Source: Bufo bufo (taxonomy: Eukaryota > Chordata > Amphibia > Anura > Bufonidae). Taken from it: 64,000 nt of DNA. A program made the position numbers and the translations under genes. Position 1 is the first letter of the stretch. Each line of letters begins with the position of its first letter. The notes under the pieces were generated by a model. That model saw nothing but the letters and a program-made list of their open reading frames with translations. It was not told the origin of the DNA and ran no database searches. Positions 22,680 to 32,536 of the stretch are shown in pieces. The DNA lies in assembly GCF_905171765.1 (NCBI RefSeq), contig NC_053390.1, positions 501,619,336 to 501,683,335 of the forward strand, read 5' to 3'.

Positions 22680-23657
22680 TGTAACTGGGTGCCGAAGGCG
22701 CATTCTGTCTCCCATCAGCCGCAGACCTGCTGCTTAGCTTCAGGAACGAGGATCTGTGTTTGACCTCGTTCCCAGGGCGGCTTTGCTAGCTGGGAAGCTC
22801 CCTGCTCCTAGGTCTGGCTTGAGCACCGAGCTGATCACTCGGTGCTCGACTGGTCAGTCTGTCGGTCATGTAACGCTGGCCACGTCACATGACCCTCACT
22901 CCCCACTATAAATACAGGCAGCCTGCTGGAACTCGCTACCCCAACATATCTTACTCTCACCTACATTGGAATCCTTCAAAAGAAACCTGAAAACCCACCT
23001 CTTCAGACAAGCCTACAACCAGTGACCCTGCTGCCTCTATACCGCCATGACCAACTTAACTCGCACCTACTGTGTCCTTCTCCCATACCATGTAGATTGT
23101 AAGCACTCACGGGCAGGGCCATCTCTCCTTCTGTACCAGTTTGTAACTTGTCTTGTTTTTGATTAGTGCAATTTTCTGTATTATGTATGTGCACCGCTTA
23201 TCATATGTACAGCGCTATGGAATGAATGGCGCTTTAATAATAAATAATAATAATAATACCTGTATACTTACCTGATCCTGTTCCCTGACGATCCTTTACC
23301 TGCTCCTCCTGTACTGCGCATATCCCTCCTGGTATTTTGACCTCGGCTTCCACCTGACTATTCTTTGCGGACTCCTTTGGTACTTCTCGACTCTCCTGGT
23401 ATTTATGACCCCGGCTTCTCCTGACCATTCTTTGCTTATCCCTCTGTACTGCGTTGTGCTCTTGGTTTTGACCCGGTCTGTTCACTATCCGTTATTTGTC
23501 TTGTCTGTCCTTCCCGCACGTATCCTAAGTTAGGGACTGCCATCCAGTTGTCCCCTGTCATCAGGACTCGTGAGGCAAGTAGGCAGGGCCAGGGGTGAGG
23601 GTGGAGCGCAGTGGTCACTTTCCTCCCCCCTGTGTGTGTGTGTACGTGACCGTTACA
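22680..23657 (+). mobile_element. Gypsy solo LTR with 5-bp target duplication
   Basis: Same LTR family as 1095-1888 (TGTAACTGGGTGCCGAAGG, TATA box near 22908), ending CCGTTACA. It is flanked by GCTCC on both sides (22675-22679 and 23658-23662), a normal 5-bp duplication, with no internal element sequence: the product of LTR-LTR recombination. It sits in the hAT coding region and is itself split by a LINE tail. Confidence 0.9.
22930..23261 (+). mobile_element. L2/CR1-like LINE 3' tail inside the solo LTR
   Basis: The LTR breaks off after GCCTGCTGG and resumes near ACCTGTATACTTACC. The insert translates to FKRNLKTHLFRQAYN, the C-terminal end of an L2-like ORF2, then a 3' untranslated region with ACAGCGCTATGGAATGAATG and an (AAT)n tail. 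Extreme 5' truncation is usual for LINE copies. Confidence 0.8.
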
Positions 23658-24369
23658 GCTCCACATCCTGCCTCTTCTCCTCTCGCCTCCTATTGGTCCT
23701 CCACCTTCCACTGTGCCGTCGTCACATTCATCTGGCAGTAGGCAGGCTTCCGTGGCCCAAATGTTCGAGCGTAAAAAGTTGATGACGCCGCATAACCCTC
23801 TTGCCCAACAGCTGACCGCTGGCTTGTCGGAACTGCTAGCCCGCCAACTACTGCCATATTAACTGGTGGACTCTGGGGCCTTTACAAAATTTGTGGCCAT
23901 TGGCACACTGCAATAGAAGTTCCCCGAAGGAAATATTTCTCTCAGGAGGGCATCCCAGAGCTATATGGCCACGTTCAGCGGCAAGTGAATATATCTCTGG
24001 CACACAGTGTCGGTGCCAAGATACATCTGAGACAAGTCAGCAGGAGTCTGAAGAGGAGTCAGAGGACAATGGTGGCTGGGAGGAGGAGGAGCAAGAAGAC
24101 CAGGCTTTGAGGGGGACTTTAAACTTTTTGGGAATCCCTGCATAAAGGGCAAGGACCAGTTCTGAGTGACAACGGACCCCCGGTACAAACACAAAATGGC
24201 TGACATGTTACCAGCATCACAGAGGGATGTCAGAATGCAGCATTTACAGGCCTTGCTGCGAGAGATGCTGCATTCTGCTGTTGTGGGCGGTGGCAGAGGA
24301 ATTTCCACCCACAGCGACACAGGTGCGGGTACCAATCCTACCGCGCCTGCAAGAAGAGGGCGGTTTTAA

Positions 24370-25187
24370 GATGTTTTTAAAATTGTTATCCACTGACCGC
24401 CTAATATACCTCCAGCCACAAAATCCCCTGTTCTTTTCTGTCAGGTAAATGCCTAATTTTTGGGGTCTGTACTTCACTGGCCTGCAGTACAGGCCCCAAA
24501 GATAAGTATTCACCTCACAGAAAAGAACAAGTGATTATGTGGCTGGAGGTATATTAGGCGGTCAGTGGATAACAATTTTACTACAGGCCAGTGGAGTACA
24601 GGCCCCACAGATTATGAATTCAGTGAACAGAAAAGAACAAGTGATTATGTGGCTGGAGGTATAATAGACGGTCAGTGGATAACAATTTTACTGCAGGACA
24701 GTGGAGTACAGGCCCCAAACATTAGGCATTCACCAGACAGAAAAGAACAAGTGATTATGTGGCTGGATGTAAATTAGGCGATCACTAATTAACAATTTTA
24801 CTGTAAGCCAGTGGAGTACAGGCCCCAAAAATTAGGCATTCACCTGACAGAAAAGAACAAGTGATTATGTGGCTGTAGGTATATTAGACGGTCAGTGAAT
24901 AACAATTTTACTGTAGTCCAGTACAGGCCCCAAAATTAGGCATTCACCTGACAGAAAAGAACAAGTGATTATGTGTCTGGAAGTACAGTAGACAGTTACT
25001 GAATAACAATTTTACTTTAGGCCAGTGGAGTACAGGCCCCAAAAAGTAGGCATTCACCTGACAGAAAAGAACTAGTGATTATGTGTCTGGATGTACATTA
25101 GACAGTCATTAGATAAAAATGTTTACTGTAGGCCACTGGAATAGAGGCCCCAAAAATTAGGCATTCACCTGACAGAAAAGGCCTTTT
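24370..25187. repeat. 110-bp subterminal repeats, about 8 units, around the palindrome axis
   Basis: One unit in one orientation (24370-24486) meets about seven in the other (24489-25187); the turning point is GGCCTGCAGTACAGGCC. Right-hand units are spaced 110, 110, 110, 103 and 111 bases (GTGATTATGT at 24531, 24641, 24751, 24861, 24964 and 25075). Each contains CAGACAGAAAAGAACAAGTG and a GGCCCCAAA block. They are the 3' subterminal repeats of the hAT family, joined head-on. Confidence 0.9.
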
Positions 25188-26235
25188 ATGTTGCTGTATA
25201 TACATAACATAAGACAAGGACCATTCTTTGTTCTGTGTGGTGGCGGATATGTGTGGTCTGGCATGAGGAAATTCAATTACATGTGGTCATCGCAGGTGTT
25301 GAATTCCTCCAAGATCAATGCCTCATTCATTTTTAGAAATGTGAGGTAGTCCACACTCTCGTGAGCTAGGCGAGTACACTTGACGAGTGGCATGTCAAAA
25401 TTTCCATGGCAAATTGTGCAATTCTGCCACAGGTCAAGCCTGCACACTCAGTAGTCCAGGGGTTCTTCACTTCTCAGAGCGTCCACATCGGCCGTTAACC
25501 CGATGTAGTCAGTCTAGGCGTTCCCTGAGGCTGGATCCGGAGGGCGGCTCTCGATGGGTTGGCTGCAAGAATGATCTCATATCCGAAGTGACCAACAGAT
25601 CTTCAAACTCCTCTTGCAGGCGCGGTAGGATTGGTACCCGCACCTGTTTTGCTGTGGGTGGAAATTCCTCTGCCAGCGCCCACAACAGCAGAAGGCCTGG
25701 AAATGCTGCATTCTGACAGCCCTCTGTGATGCTGGTAACATGTCTGCCATTTTATGTTTGTACCGGGGGTCTAAGTACATTTCCACCCATTATTGGTCCT
25801 TGCCCTTTATGCTTTTTTTACAGGGGTCCCTATTCAAACACTGGAGCATGAAGGCCCCCATTTGCACTGAATTGGAAGCAGTGGAGCGCCCTAGCTTCTG
25901 CTCATCGCCCAGGAGAATGTCGTCCTCTGTCTCCTCCCCCCAGACACGGACAATACCAGGGATCCCCGAAAAGTTTAAAGTCCCCCTCAAAGCCTGCTCT
26001 TCTTGCTCCTCCTCCTCCAAGCCCCCATCCTCCTCTGACTCATCTTCAGTCTCCTGCTGGTTTGTCTCAGATTGAGTTGCCCCCCCCTGGGAATTTATTT
26101 AGCATTGCGACTTCCTCATCTTCCAGCTCCTGCTCCTCGGCAGCTTGATCAATGACACGACGCAATGCACGCTGCAGAAAGAAGGCGTAAGGTACGATGT
26201 CACTGATGGTGCTCTGGCTGCGACTGACCAGTTTG
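25188..26235 (-). pseudogene. hAT transposase, right copy, C-terminal part
   Basis: On the minus strand, directly continuing the protein cut at 36013: LVSRSQSTISDIVPYAFFLQ, then an Ala/Glu-rich helix (RRVIDQAAEEQELEDEE), an acidic linker (GLEEEEQEEQALRGTL), and LDPRYKHKMADML at about 25765-25730, a hAT C-terminal motif. Several stops follow (for example before WVEMYLDPRYK). The region 25200-25560 is the 3' untranslated part up to the 110-bp repeats. The CR1 LINE at 26236 separates this part from its N-terminal half. Confidence 0.82.
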
Positions 26236-26274
26236 TTACATAGTTACATAGTTAATACGGTTGAAAAAGACATA

Positions 26275-27209
26275 CAGTACAGACCAAAAGTTTGGACACA
26301 CCTTCTCATTCAAAGAGTTTTCTCTATTTTCATGACTATGAAGGCATCAAAACTATGAATTAACACATGTGGAATTATATACATAACAAACAAGTGTGCA
26401 ACAACTGAAAATATGTAATATTCTAGGTTCTTCAAAGTAGCCACCTTTTGCTTTGATTACTGCTTTGCACACTCTTGGCATTCTCTTGATGAGCTTCAAG
26501 AGGTAGTCCCCTGAAATGGTCTTCCAACAGTCTTGAAGGAGTTCCCAGAGATGCTTAGCACTCGTTGGCCCTGTTGCCTTCACTCTGCGGTCCAGCTCAC
26601 CCCAAACCATCTCGATTGGGTTCAGGTCCGGTGACTGTGGAGGCCAGGTCATCTGGCACAGCACCCCATCACTCTCCTTTATGGTCAAATAGCCCTTACT
26701 TTCAAAGTTTTCCCAATTTTTCGGCTGACTGACCTTAATTTCTTAAAGTAATGATGGCCACTCGTTTTTCTTTACTTAGCTGCTTTTTTCTTGCCATAAT
26801 ACAAATTCTAACAGTCTATTCAGTAGGACTATCAGCTGTGTATCCACCTGACTTCTCCTCAACGCAACTGATGGTCCCAACCCCATTTATAAGGCAAGAA
26901 ATCCCACTTATTAAACCTGACAGGGCACACCTGTGAAGTGAAAACCATTTCAGGGGACTACCTCTTGAAGCTCATCAAGAGAATGCCAAGAGTGTGCAAA
27001 GCAGTAATCAAAGCAAAAGGTGGCTACTTTGAAGAACCTAGAATATTACATATTTTCAGTTGTTTCACACTTGTTTGTTATGTATATAATTCCACATGTG
27101 TTAATTCATAGTTTTGATGCCGTCAGTGTGAATCTACAATTTTCATAGTCATGAAAATAAAGAAAACTCTTTGAATGAGAAGGTGTGTCCAAACTTTTGG
27201 TCTGTACTG
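26275..27209 (-). mobile_element. Fold-back, internally deleted Tc1-like element
   Basis: Ends CAGTACAGACCAAAAGTTTG, inverted, with TA duplicated (26273-26274, 27210-27211). The inverted arms reach about 280 bases and include the last part of the transposase gene on both sides: GYLL/DYLLKLIKRMPRVCKAV reads from the minus strand near 26480 and again from the plus strand near 26965. The minus-strand copy also keeps SPDLNPIEMVWGELDRR (about 26600-26640). The N-terminal two thirds are missing. A non-autonomous derivative of a Tc1 family. Confidence 0.88.
26353..26688 (-). pseudogene. Tc1-like transposase, C-terminal remnant
   Basis: About 80 residues recognisable: MTWPPQSPDLNPIEMVWGEL with the third catalytic Glu, then LWELLQDCWKTISGDYLLKL and RMPRVCKAVIKAKGGYF, a Tc1 C-terminus. 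The first two Asp residues and the DNA-binding region are deleted, so it cannot act. Confidence 0.85.
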
Positions 27210-27211
27210 TA

Positions 27212-27766
27212 CGTCCATCAAGTTCAACCAATGGATAGGTGGGGACGCGAATCCCAGAAGGAAGTGAGACTCAGATTTCTACACGTTTTCATAAGCATTA
27301 ATGTTTTTTACTTTTAAGAATTCGTCTAGACCATTTTTGAAACTGTCCACTGTTCCTGCTGTGACCACATCCTGAGGAAGTCTATTCCACAGATTCACAG
27401 TTCTTACAGTAAAGAAGCTTTGACGCTTCTGGAGACTGAACTTTTTCTCCCTCAGTCGGAGGCAGTGCCCCCTTGTCTTTTGAGCACATTTTACATGGAA
27501 CAGCTTTTCGCCGTATTTTTTGTATGGCCCATTTATATACTTGTATAGGTTAATCATGTCCCCCCTTAGACGTCTCTTCTCAAGAATAAATAAATTCAAT
27601 TATTTTAATCTTTCTTCATAACTAAGACCCTCCATGTCCCTTAGCATTTTAGTCACTCTCCGCTGTAGTTTTTCCAGCTGCAGTGCATCCTTTCTATGTA
27701 CTGGTGCCCAGAACTGGACTGCATTTTCCAGATGAGGTCGCACCAGCGCTTTGTTAAGTGGTAGTA
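27212..27766 (-). pseudogene. CR1 LINE ORF2, C-terminal end and 3' region
   Basis: Minus strand reads KALVRPHLENAVQFWAPV, LEKLQRRVTKMLRDMEGL, then ILEKRRLRGDMINLYKYING, FFTVRTVNLWNRLPQDVV and FKNGLDEFL: the C-terminal region after the CR1 RT, ending near 27280. A frame change at about 27600 breaks it. The upstream part continues at 29350. Confidence 0.88.
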
Positions 27767-29347
27767 CACTGCTCAAAAAAATAAAGGGAACACAAAAATA
27801 ACACATCCTAGATCTGAATTAATTAAATATTCTTCTGAAATACTTTGTTCTTTACATAGTTGAATGTGCTGACAACAAAATCACACAAAAATTTAAAAAT
27901 GGAAATCAAATTTTTCAACCCATGAAGGTCTGGATTTGGAGTCACCCTCAAAATTAAAGTGGAAAAACACACTACAGGCTGATCCAACTTTGATGTAATG
28001 TCCTTAAAACAAGTCAAAATGAGGCTCAGTAGTGTGTGTGGCCTCCACGTGCCTGTATGACCTCCCTACAACGCCTGTGCATGCTCCTGATGAGGTGGCG
28101 GACGGTCTCCTTAGGGATCTCCTCCCAGACCTGGACTAAAGCATCTGCCAACTCCTGGACAGTCTGTGGTGCAACGTGACGTTGGTGGATAGAGCGAGAC
28201 ATGATGTCCCAGATGTGCTCAATTGGATTCAGGTCTGGGGAAAGGGCGGGCCAGTCCATAGCATCAATGCCTTCGTCTTGCAGGAACTGCTGACACACTC
28301 CAGCCACATGAGGTCTAGCATTGTCTTGCATTAGGAGGAACCCAGGGCCAACCGCACCAGCATATGGTCTCACAAGGGGTCTGAGGATCTCATCTCGGTA
28401 CCTAATGGCAGTCAGGCTACCTCTGGCGAGCACATGGAGGGCTGTGCGGCCCTCCAAAGAAATGCCACCCCACACCATTACTGACCCAATGCCAAACCGG
28501 TCATGCTGGAGGATGTTTCAGGCAGCAGAACGTTCTCCACGGCGTCTCCAGACTCTGTCACGTCTGTCACATGTGCTCAGTGTGAACCTGCTTTCATCTG
28601 TGAAGAGCACAGGGCGCCAGTGGCGAATTTGCCAATATTGGTGTTCTCTGGAAAATGCCAAACGTCCTGCACGGTGTTGGGCTGTAAGCACAACCCCCAC
28701 CTGTGGATGTTGGGCCCTCATATCATCCTCATGGAGTCTGTTTCTGACCGTTTGAGCAGGCACATGCACATTTGTGGCCTGCTGGAGGTCATTTTGCAGG
28801 GCTCTGGCAGTGCTCCTCCTGTTCCTCCTTGCACAAAGGCGGAGGTAGCGGTCCTGCTGCTGGGTTGTTGCCCTCCTACGGCCTCCTCCACGTCTCCTGA
28901 TGTACTGGCCTGTCTCCTGGTAGCGCCTCCATGCTCTGGACACTACGCTGACAGACACAGCAAACCTTCTTGCCACAGCTCGCATTGATGTGCCATCCTG
29001 GATAAGCTGCACTACCTGAGCCACTTGTGTGGGTTGTAGACTCCGTCTCATGCTACCACTAGAGTGAAAGCACCGCCAGCATTCAAAAGTGACCAAAACA
29101 TCAGCCAGGAAGCATAGGAACTGAGAAGTGTCTGTGGTCACCACCTGCAGAACCACTCCTTTATTGGGGGTGTCTTGCTAATTGGCTATAATTTCCACCT
29201 GTTGTCTATCCCATTTGCACAACAGCATGTGAAATTGATTGTCACTCAGTGTTGCTTCCTAAGTGGACAGTTTGATTTCACAGAAGTGTGATTGACTTGG
29301 AGTTACATTGTGTTGTTTAAGTGTTCCCTTTATTTTTTTGAGCAGTG
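27767..29347 (-). mobile_element. Tc1-like transposon with one premature stop
   Basis: Ends CACTGCTCAAAAAAATAAAG, inverted at the right end, with TA duplicated (27765-27766, 29348-29349); the CR1 frame is restored when it is removed. Encodes a transposase on the minus strand that is full length except for a single TGA. Complete at both ends. Confidence 0.94.
28026..29051 (-). pseudogene. Tc1-like transposase (DD34E), one in-frame stop
   Basis: From the ATG at 29051 ([14 protein letters not shown]) to 28026, 341 codons in one frame. N-terminal helix-turn-helix (about residues 5-55, [18 protein letters not shown]), an Arg-rich GRRRAT linker, then DDE residues in [22 protein letters not shown] and SPDLNPIEHIW with 34 residues between the last two. 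The only lesion visible is a TGA at 28518-28520, after RRRGERSAA and before NILQHDRFG; a single base change explains it. The protein would end before the second Asp, so it is inactive, but recently so. Confidence 0.93.
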
Positions 29348-29349
29348 TA

Positions 29350-30988
29350 TTACATCCCTGCCCCGCAAGTCCATGCCTTGTTTAATGCATGACAATATCC
29401 TGGTGGCCTTAGAAGCAGCTGATTGACATTGTATGCTGTAATTTAATCTAACATCCACAAGGACACCCAAATCCTTATCTATAAGTGACTCTCCCAGTGC
29501 TACATCACCTAGGACATACGAAGCACAGAGATTATTACTATCAAGATGTATAACTTTACATTTGTCCACATTGAACCTCATTTGCTAAGTTGATGCCCAA
29601 TCACTCAGAGTGTTTAAGTCAGCTTGTAGTTTGTGGACATCTTCCATAGATTGTACCGTTCTACACAGCTTAGTGTCATCTGCAAAAATAGATATGGTGC
29701 TATTAATCCCGTCCTCTATATCATTAATAAATAATTTAAATAATAGAGGGCCCAGCACTGAACCTTGGGGTACACCACTTATAACCTGGGACCATTCTGA
29801 ATAGGAATCATTAACCACAACTCTCTGGACATGGTCCTTCAGCCAGTTTTCAATCCAATTACAAACTATACTTTCCAAGCCAATAGACCTTACTTTACTT
29901 ATTAAGCGTCTATGAGGGACAGTTTTAAAAGCCTTCACAAAATCCAGAAACACTACATCCACAGCCGCCCCTCTGTCCAGGCTACTACTCAGGTTAGTCT
30001 GACAACTTCTGTTCTTGGTAAACCCTTGCTGATTATCACTTAATATTATTTATAGTCATATACTCCTGTATATAGTCCCTTAAGAGTCCTGCAAACATTT
30101 TTCCAACAACAGAAGTTAAACTAACTGGTCTATAATTACCTGTGGAGGACCTTGATCCTTTTTTTTATTATTGGCACCACGTTTGCCTTGCGCCAATCAC
30201 TTGGCACTGTATCAGTCCCTAGAGAATCCTTAAAAATTATAAACAGGGGCACAGCAATGACTGAACTGAGCTCTTTAAGAACTCTTGGGTGTAATCCATC
30301 TGGACCCAGAGCTTTGTTCACATTTACCCTATTTAACTTCTCTTGGACCATATCTACAGTTAGCCAATTGAGTATATCACTGGATGTACTAAAAGCCCCG
30401 GCGCCACAGATATCAGCTCCTTTCTCTTCTTTTGTATATACAGAGCTAAAAAAACTATTTAGGAACTCTGCCTTTTCCTTTTCTTCAGTGTCTTCTCCCC
30501 CTCTTTACCATTATTTAGGGGCCCTACCTGCTCAGAACTAGGTTTTGTAGCATTTATATATTTAAAAAACTTTTTGGGATTTGTTTTGCTTTCTTTTGCT
30601 ACCTGCTGTTCGTTATGTATCTTTCCTAATTTTATCTCCTTTTTGCAGATTTTATTAAGCCCTTTGTAATCTTCAAACGCTACAGCTGACCACTCAGATT
30701 TATATTTTTTAAATGCCCTCTTTTTGTCTTTTATTGCTCTTTTTACAGTAGCTGTACGCCATGGGGGGTTTAATTTTAGCCGTTCATACTTGTTACCTAA
30801 AGGGATAAATTTTTAAATGCAATTACTCAATGTGGATTTGAAGCTATCCCATTTATCCTCAGTATTCTTATGTGACAGTAGCTGCTCCCAGTCTATGCCC
30901 TGAAATGCTGCCCTCAACCCAGGGAAATTAGCCTTTTTGAAATTCAGTGTCTTTGCTCTGCCTGACAGAGTTTGCTTTTTATCATTTA
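29350..30988 (-). pseudogene. CR1 LINE reverse transcriptase
   Basis: Minus strand in order: NKALGPDGLHPRVLKEL, VPSDWRKANVVPI, MDVVFLDFVKAFKTVPHRRL, SGVPQGSVLGPLLF, ISIFADDTKLCRTV (catalytic FADD), then MRFNVDKCKVIHL and EKDLGVLVD-like DKDLGVLVDVRLN. These are CR1-clade RT motifs. Stops and frame changes around 30000-30130 and 29583 break it. Upstream of the RT, 30350-30988 holds the linker region (DKKRAF/LKNL-like, KANFPG). The endonuclease continues at 35465 beyond the hAT-like insertion. Confidence 0.9.
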
Positions 30989-31431
30989 GGGGGAATCAGG
31001 GTGGATTTGATTTAAATCAAAATGATTTAAATCACGATTTAAATCACTAGTCAGTAAGGCTTGATTTAAATCATAGTTTTCTACATAAAGACTAATTCTT
31101 GCTGGTATAACTTATAATATGCAAGTAGATGAAGATTTAAACAACTTTTCATATTAGTTTGATTAGGTTGATTCTGCATTCATAGGTTTGTAGAAGTTAG
31201 GATTAAGGTATTTTTCTCAACTCTGTTCATGTTATAACATATTTGCTGTGAAGAAGAGGCATGTGATCTCTGCTGAGTCAAATTCAGTTTTGAGAACTGC
31301 AAAAGTAAACCAAGCATCTGTGATAATATCTTGTAGGCAGAGAAACTGCCCAATAATCTTACAAAAACCTCTGGAAGAGCATGACATTGTGAGTGGATTA
31401 ATGGAATTTATTTACCAAATAAATTGCACAT

Positions 31432-32505
31432 ATAGAAACATAGAAAGATAGAATGTGTCGGCAGATAAGAACCATTCAGCCCATCTAGTCTGCCCAATAT
31501 ACTGAATACTATGGATAGCCCCTGGCCCTATCTTATATGAAGGATGGCCTTATGCCTATCCCATGCATGCTTAAACTCCTTCACTGTATTTGCAGCTACC
31601 ACTTCTGCAGGAAGGCTATTCCATGCATCCACTACTCTCTCGGTAAAGTAATACTTCCTGATATTACTTTTAAACCTTTGCCCCTCTAATTTAAAACTAT
31701 GTCCTCTTGTAGCAGTTTTTCCTCTTGTAAATCGTCTCTCCTCTTTTACCTTGTTGATTCCCTTTATGTATTTAGCAGTTTCTCTCATCTCCCCTCTGTC
31801 TCGTCTTTCTTCCAAGCTATACATGTTAAGGTCCTTTAATCTTTCCTGGTAAGTTTTATCCTGCAATCCATGTACCAGTTTAGTAGCTCTTCTCTGAACT
31901 CTCTCTAAAGTATCACTATCCTTCTGGAGATATGGTCTCCAGTACTGAGCACAATACTCCAGATGAGGTCTCACTAGTGCTCTGTAGAGCGGCATGAGCG
32001 CCTCCCTCTGTCTACTGGTAATGCCTCTCCCTATACACCCCAGCATTCTGCTAGCATCTCCTGCTGCTCTAAGACATTGTCTGCCTACCTTTAAGTCTTC
32101 TGAAATAATGACCACTAAATCCCTTTCCTCAGATACTGAGGTTAGGACTGTATCACTGATTTTATATTCTGCTCTTGGGTTTTTACGCCCCAGGTGCATT
32201 ATCTTGCACTTATCAACATTAAATTTTAGTTGCCAGATTTTTGACCATTCCTCTAGTTTTCCTAAATCCTTTTCCATTTGGTGTATCCCTCCAGGATCAT
32301 CAACCCTGTTACAAATCTTTGTGTCATCAGAAAAAAGACACACCTTACCATCGAGGCCTTCTGCAATATATATTAAACAATATGGGTCCCAGAACAGATC
32401 CCTGAGGTACCCCACTGGTAACAAGACCTTGGTCTGAATATACTCCATTGACTACAACCCTCTGTTGTCTGTCCCTCAGCCACTGCCTAATCCATTCATT
32501 GTGAT
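31432..32505 (-). pseudogene. Second CR1-like LINE fragment (RT end and C-terminus)
   Basis: Minus strand from about 32500: SGVPQGSVLGPILFNIY, then VCLFSDDTKICNRV (FSDD where the family has FADD), WQLKFNVDKCKIMHLGRKNP, LYRALVRPHLEYCAQYW, LERVQRRATKLVHGL, SLEERRDRGEMRETAKYIKG and YYFTERVVDAWNSLPAEVV. One frame stays open for about 300 codons. The 3' tail ends at TATAGAAACATAG. It differs from the host CR1 clearly, so it is another subfamily. 5'-truncated; the altered RT motif suggests it is inactive. Confidence 0.9.
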
Positions 32506-32536
32506 CGAAAATACAGCCCTGTGTATTTTCGATCAC
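32501..32536. repeat. Perfect 15-bp inverted repeat at an insertion junction
   Basis: GTGATCGAAAATACA at 32501-32515 is mirrored exactly at 32522-32536 with a 6-base loop. It lies where the CR1 fragment meets the truncated TTAA element. Such junction hairpins can come from template switching during repair. Confidence 0.8.

Larger units (their letters stand above)
21796..24369 (+). pseudogene. hAT transposase, left copy: BED finger kept, core deleted
   Basis: The leader (GACTTTGGCACAGCG, then GAAAATGACAGGCAGAGGA) opens a broken reading frame: a Ser/Pro-rich acidic stretch (21955-22200), acidic residues, then a BED zinc finger at about 22483-22623 (VWAFFNMS, CSLC, then HLASHH as Zn ligands). 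A solo LTR interrupts at 22680-23657. Coding resumes with AQMFERKKLMT-type sequence (about 23757) to HVQRQVNISLAHSVG (about 24010). The catalytic core is then missing: the sequence jumps to the acidic linker (EEEEQEDQALRGTL) and the C-terminal DPRYKHKMADMLPASQ block (about 24175). Frameshifts are numerous. Dead, but it holds the DNA-binding part that the right copy lacks. Confidence 0.82.

Noticed and set aside
28321..28988. Plus-strand open frames opposite the Tc1 transposase
   Set aside because: Shadows of the minus-strand transposase, which has all DDE motifs.
30997..31090. ATTTAAATC repeats as a regulatory element
   Set aside because: They are the subterminal repeats of a hAT-like element with an exact 8-bp duplication.
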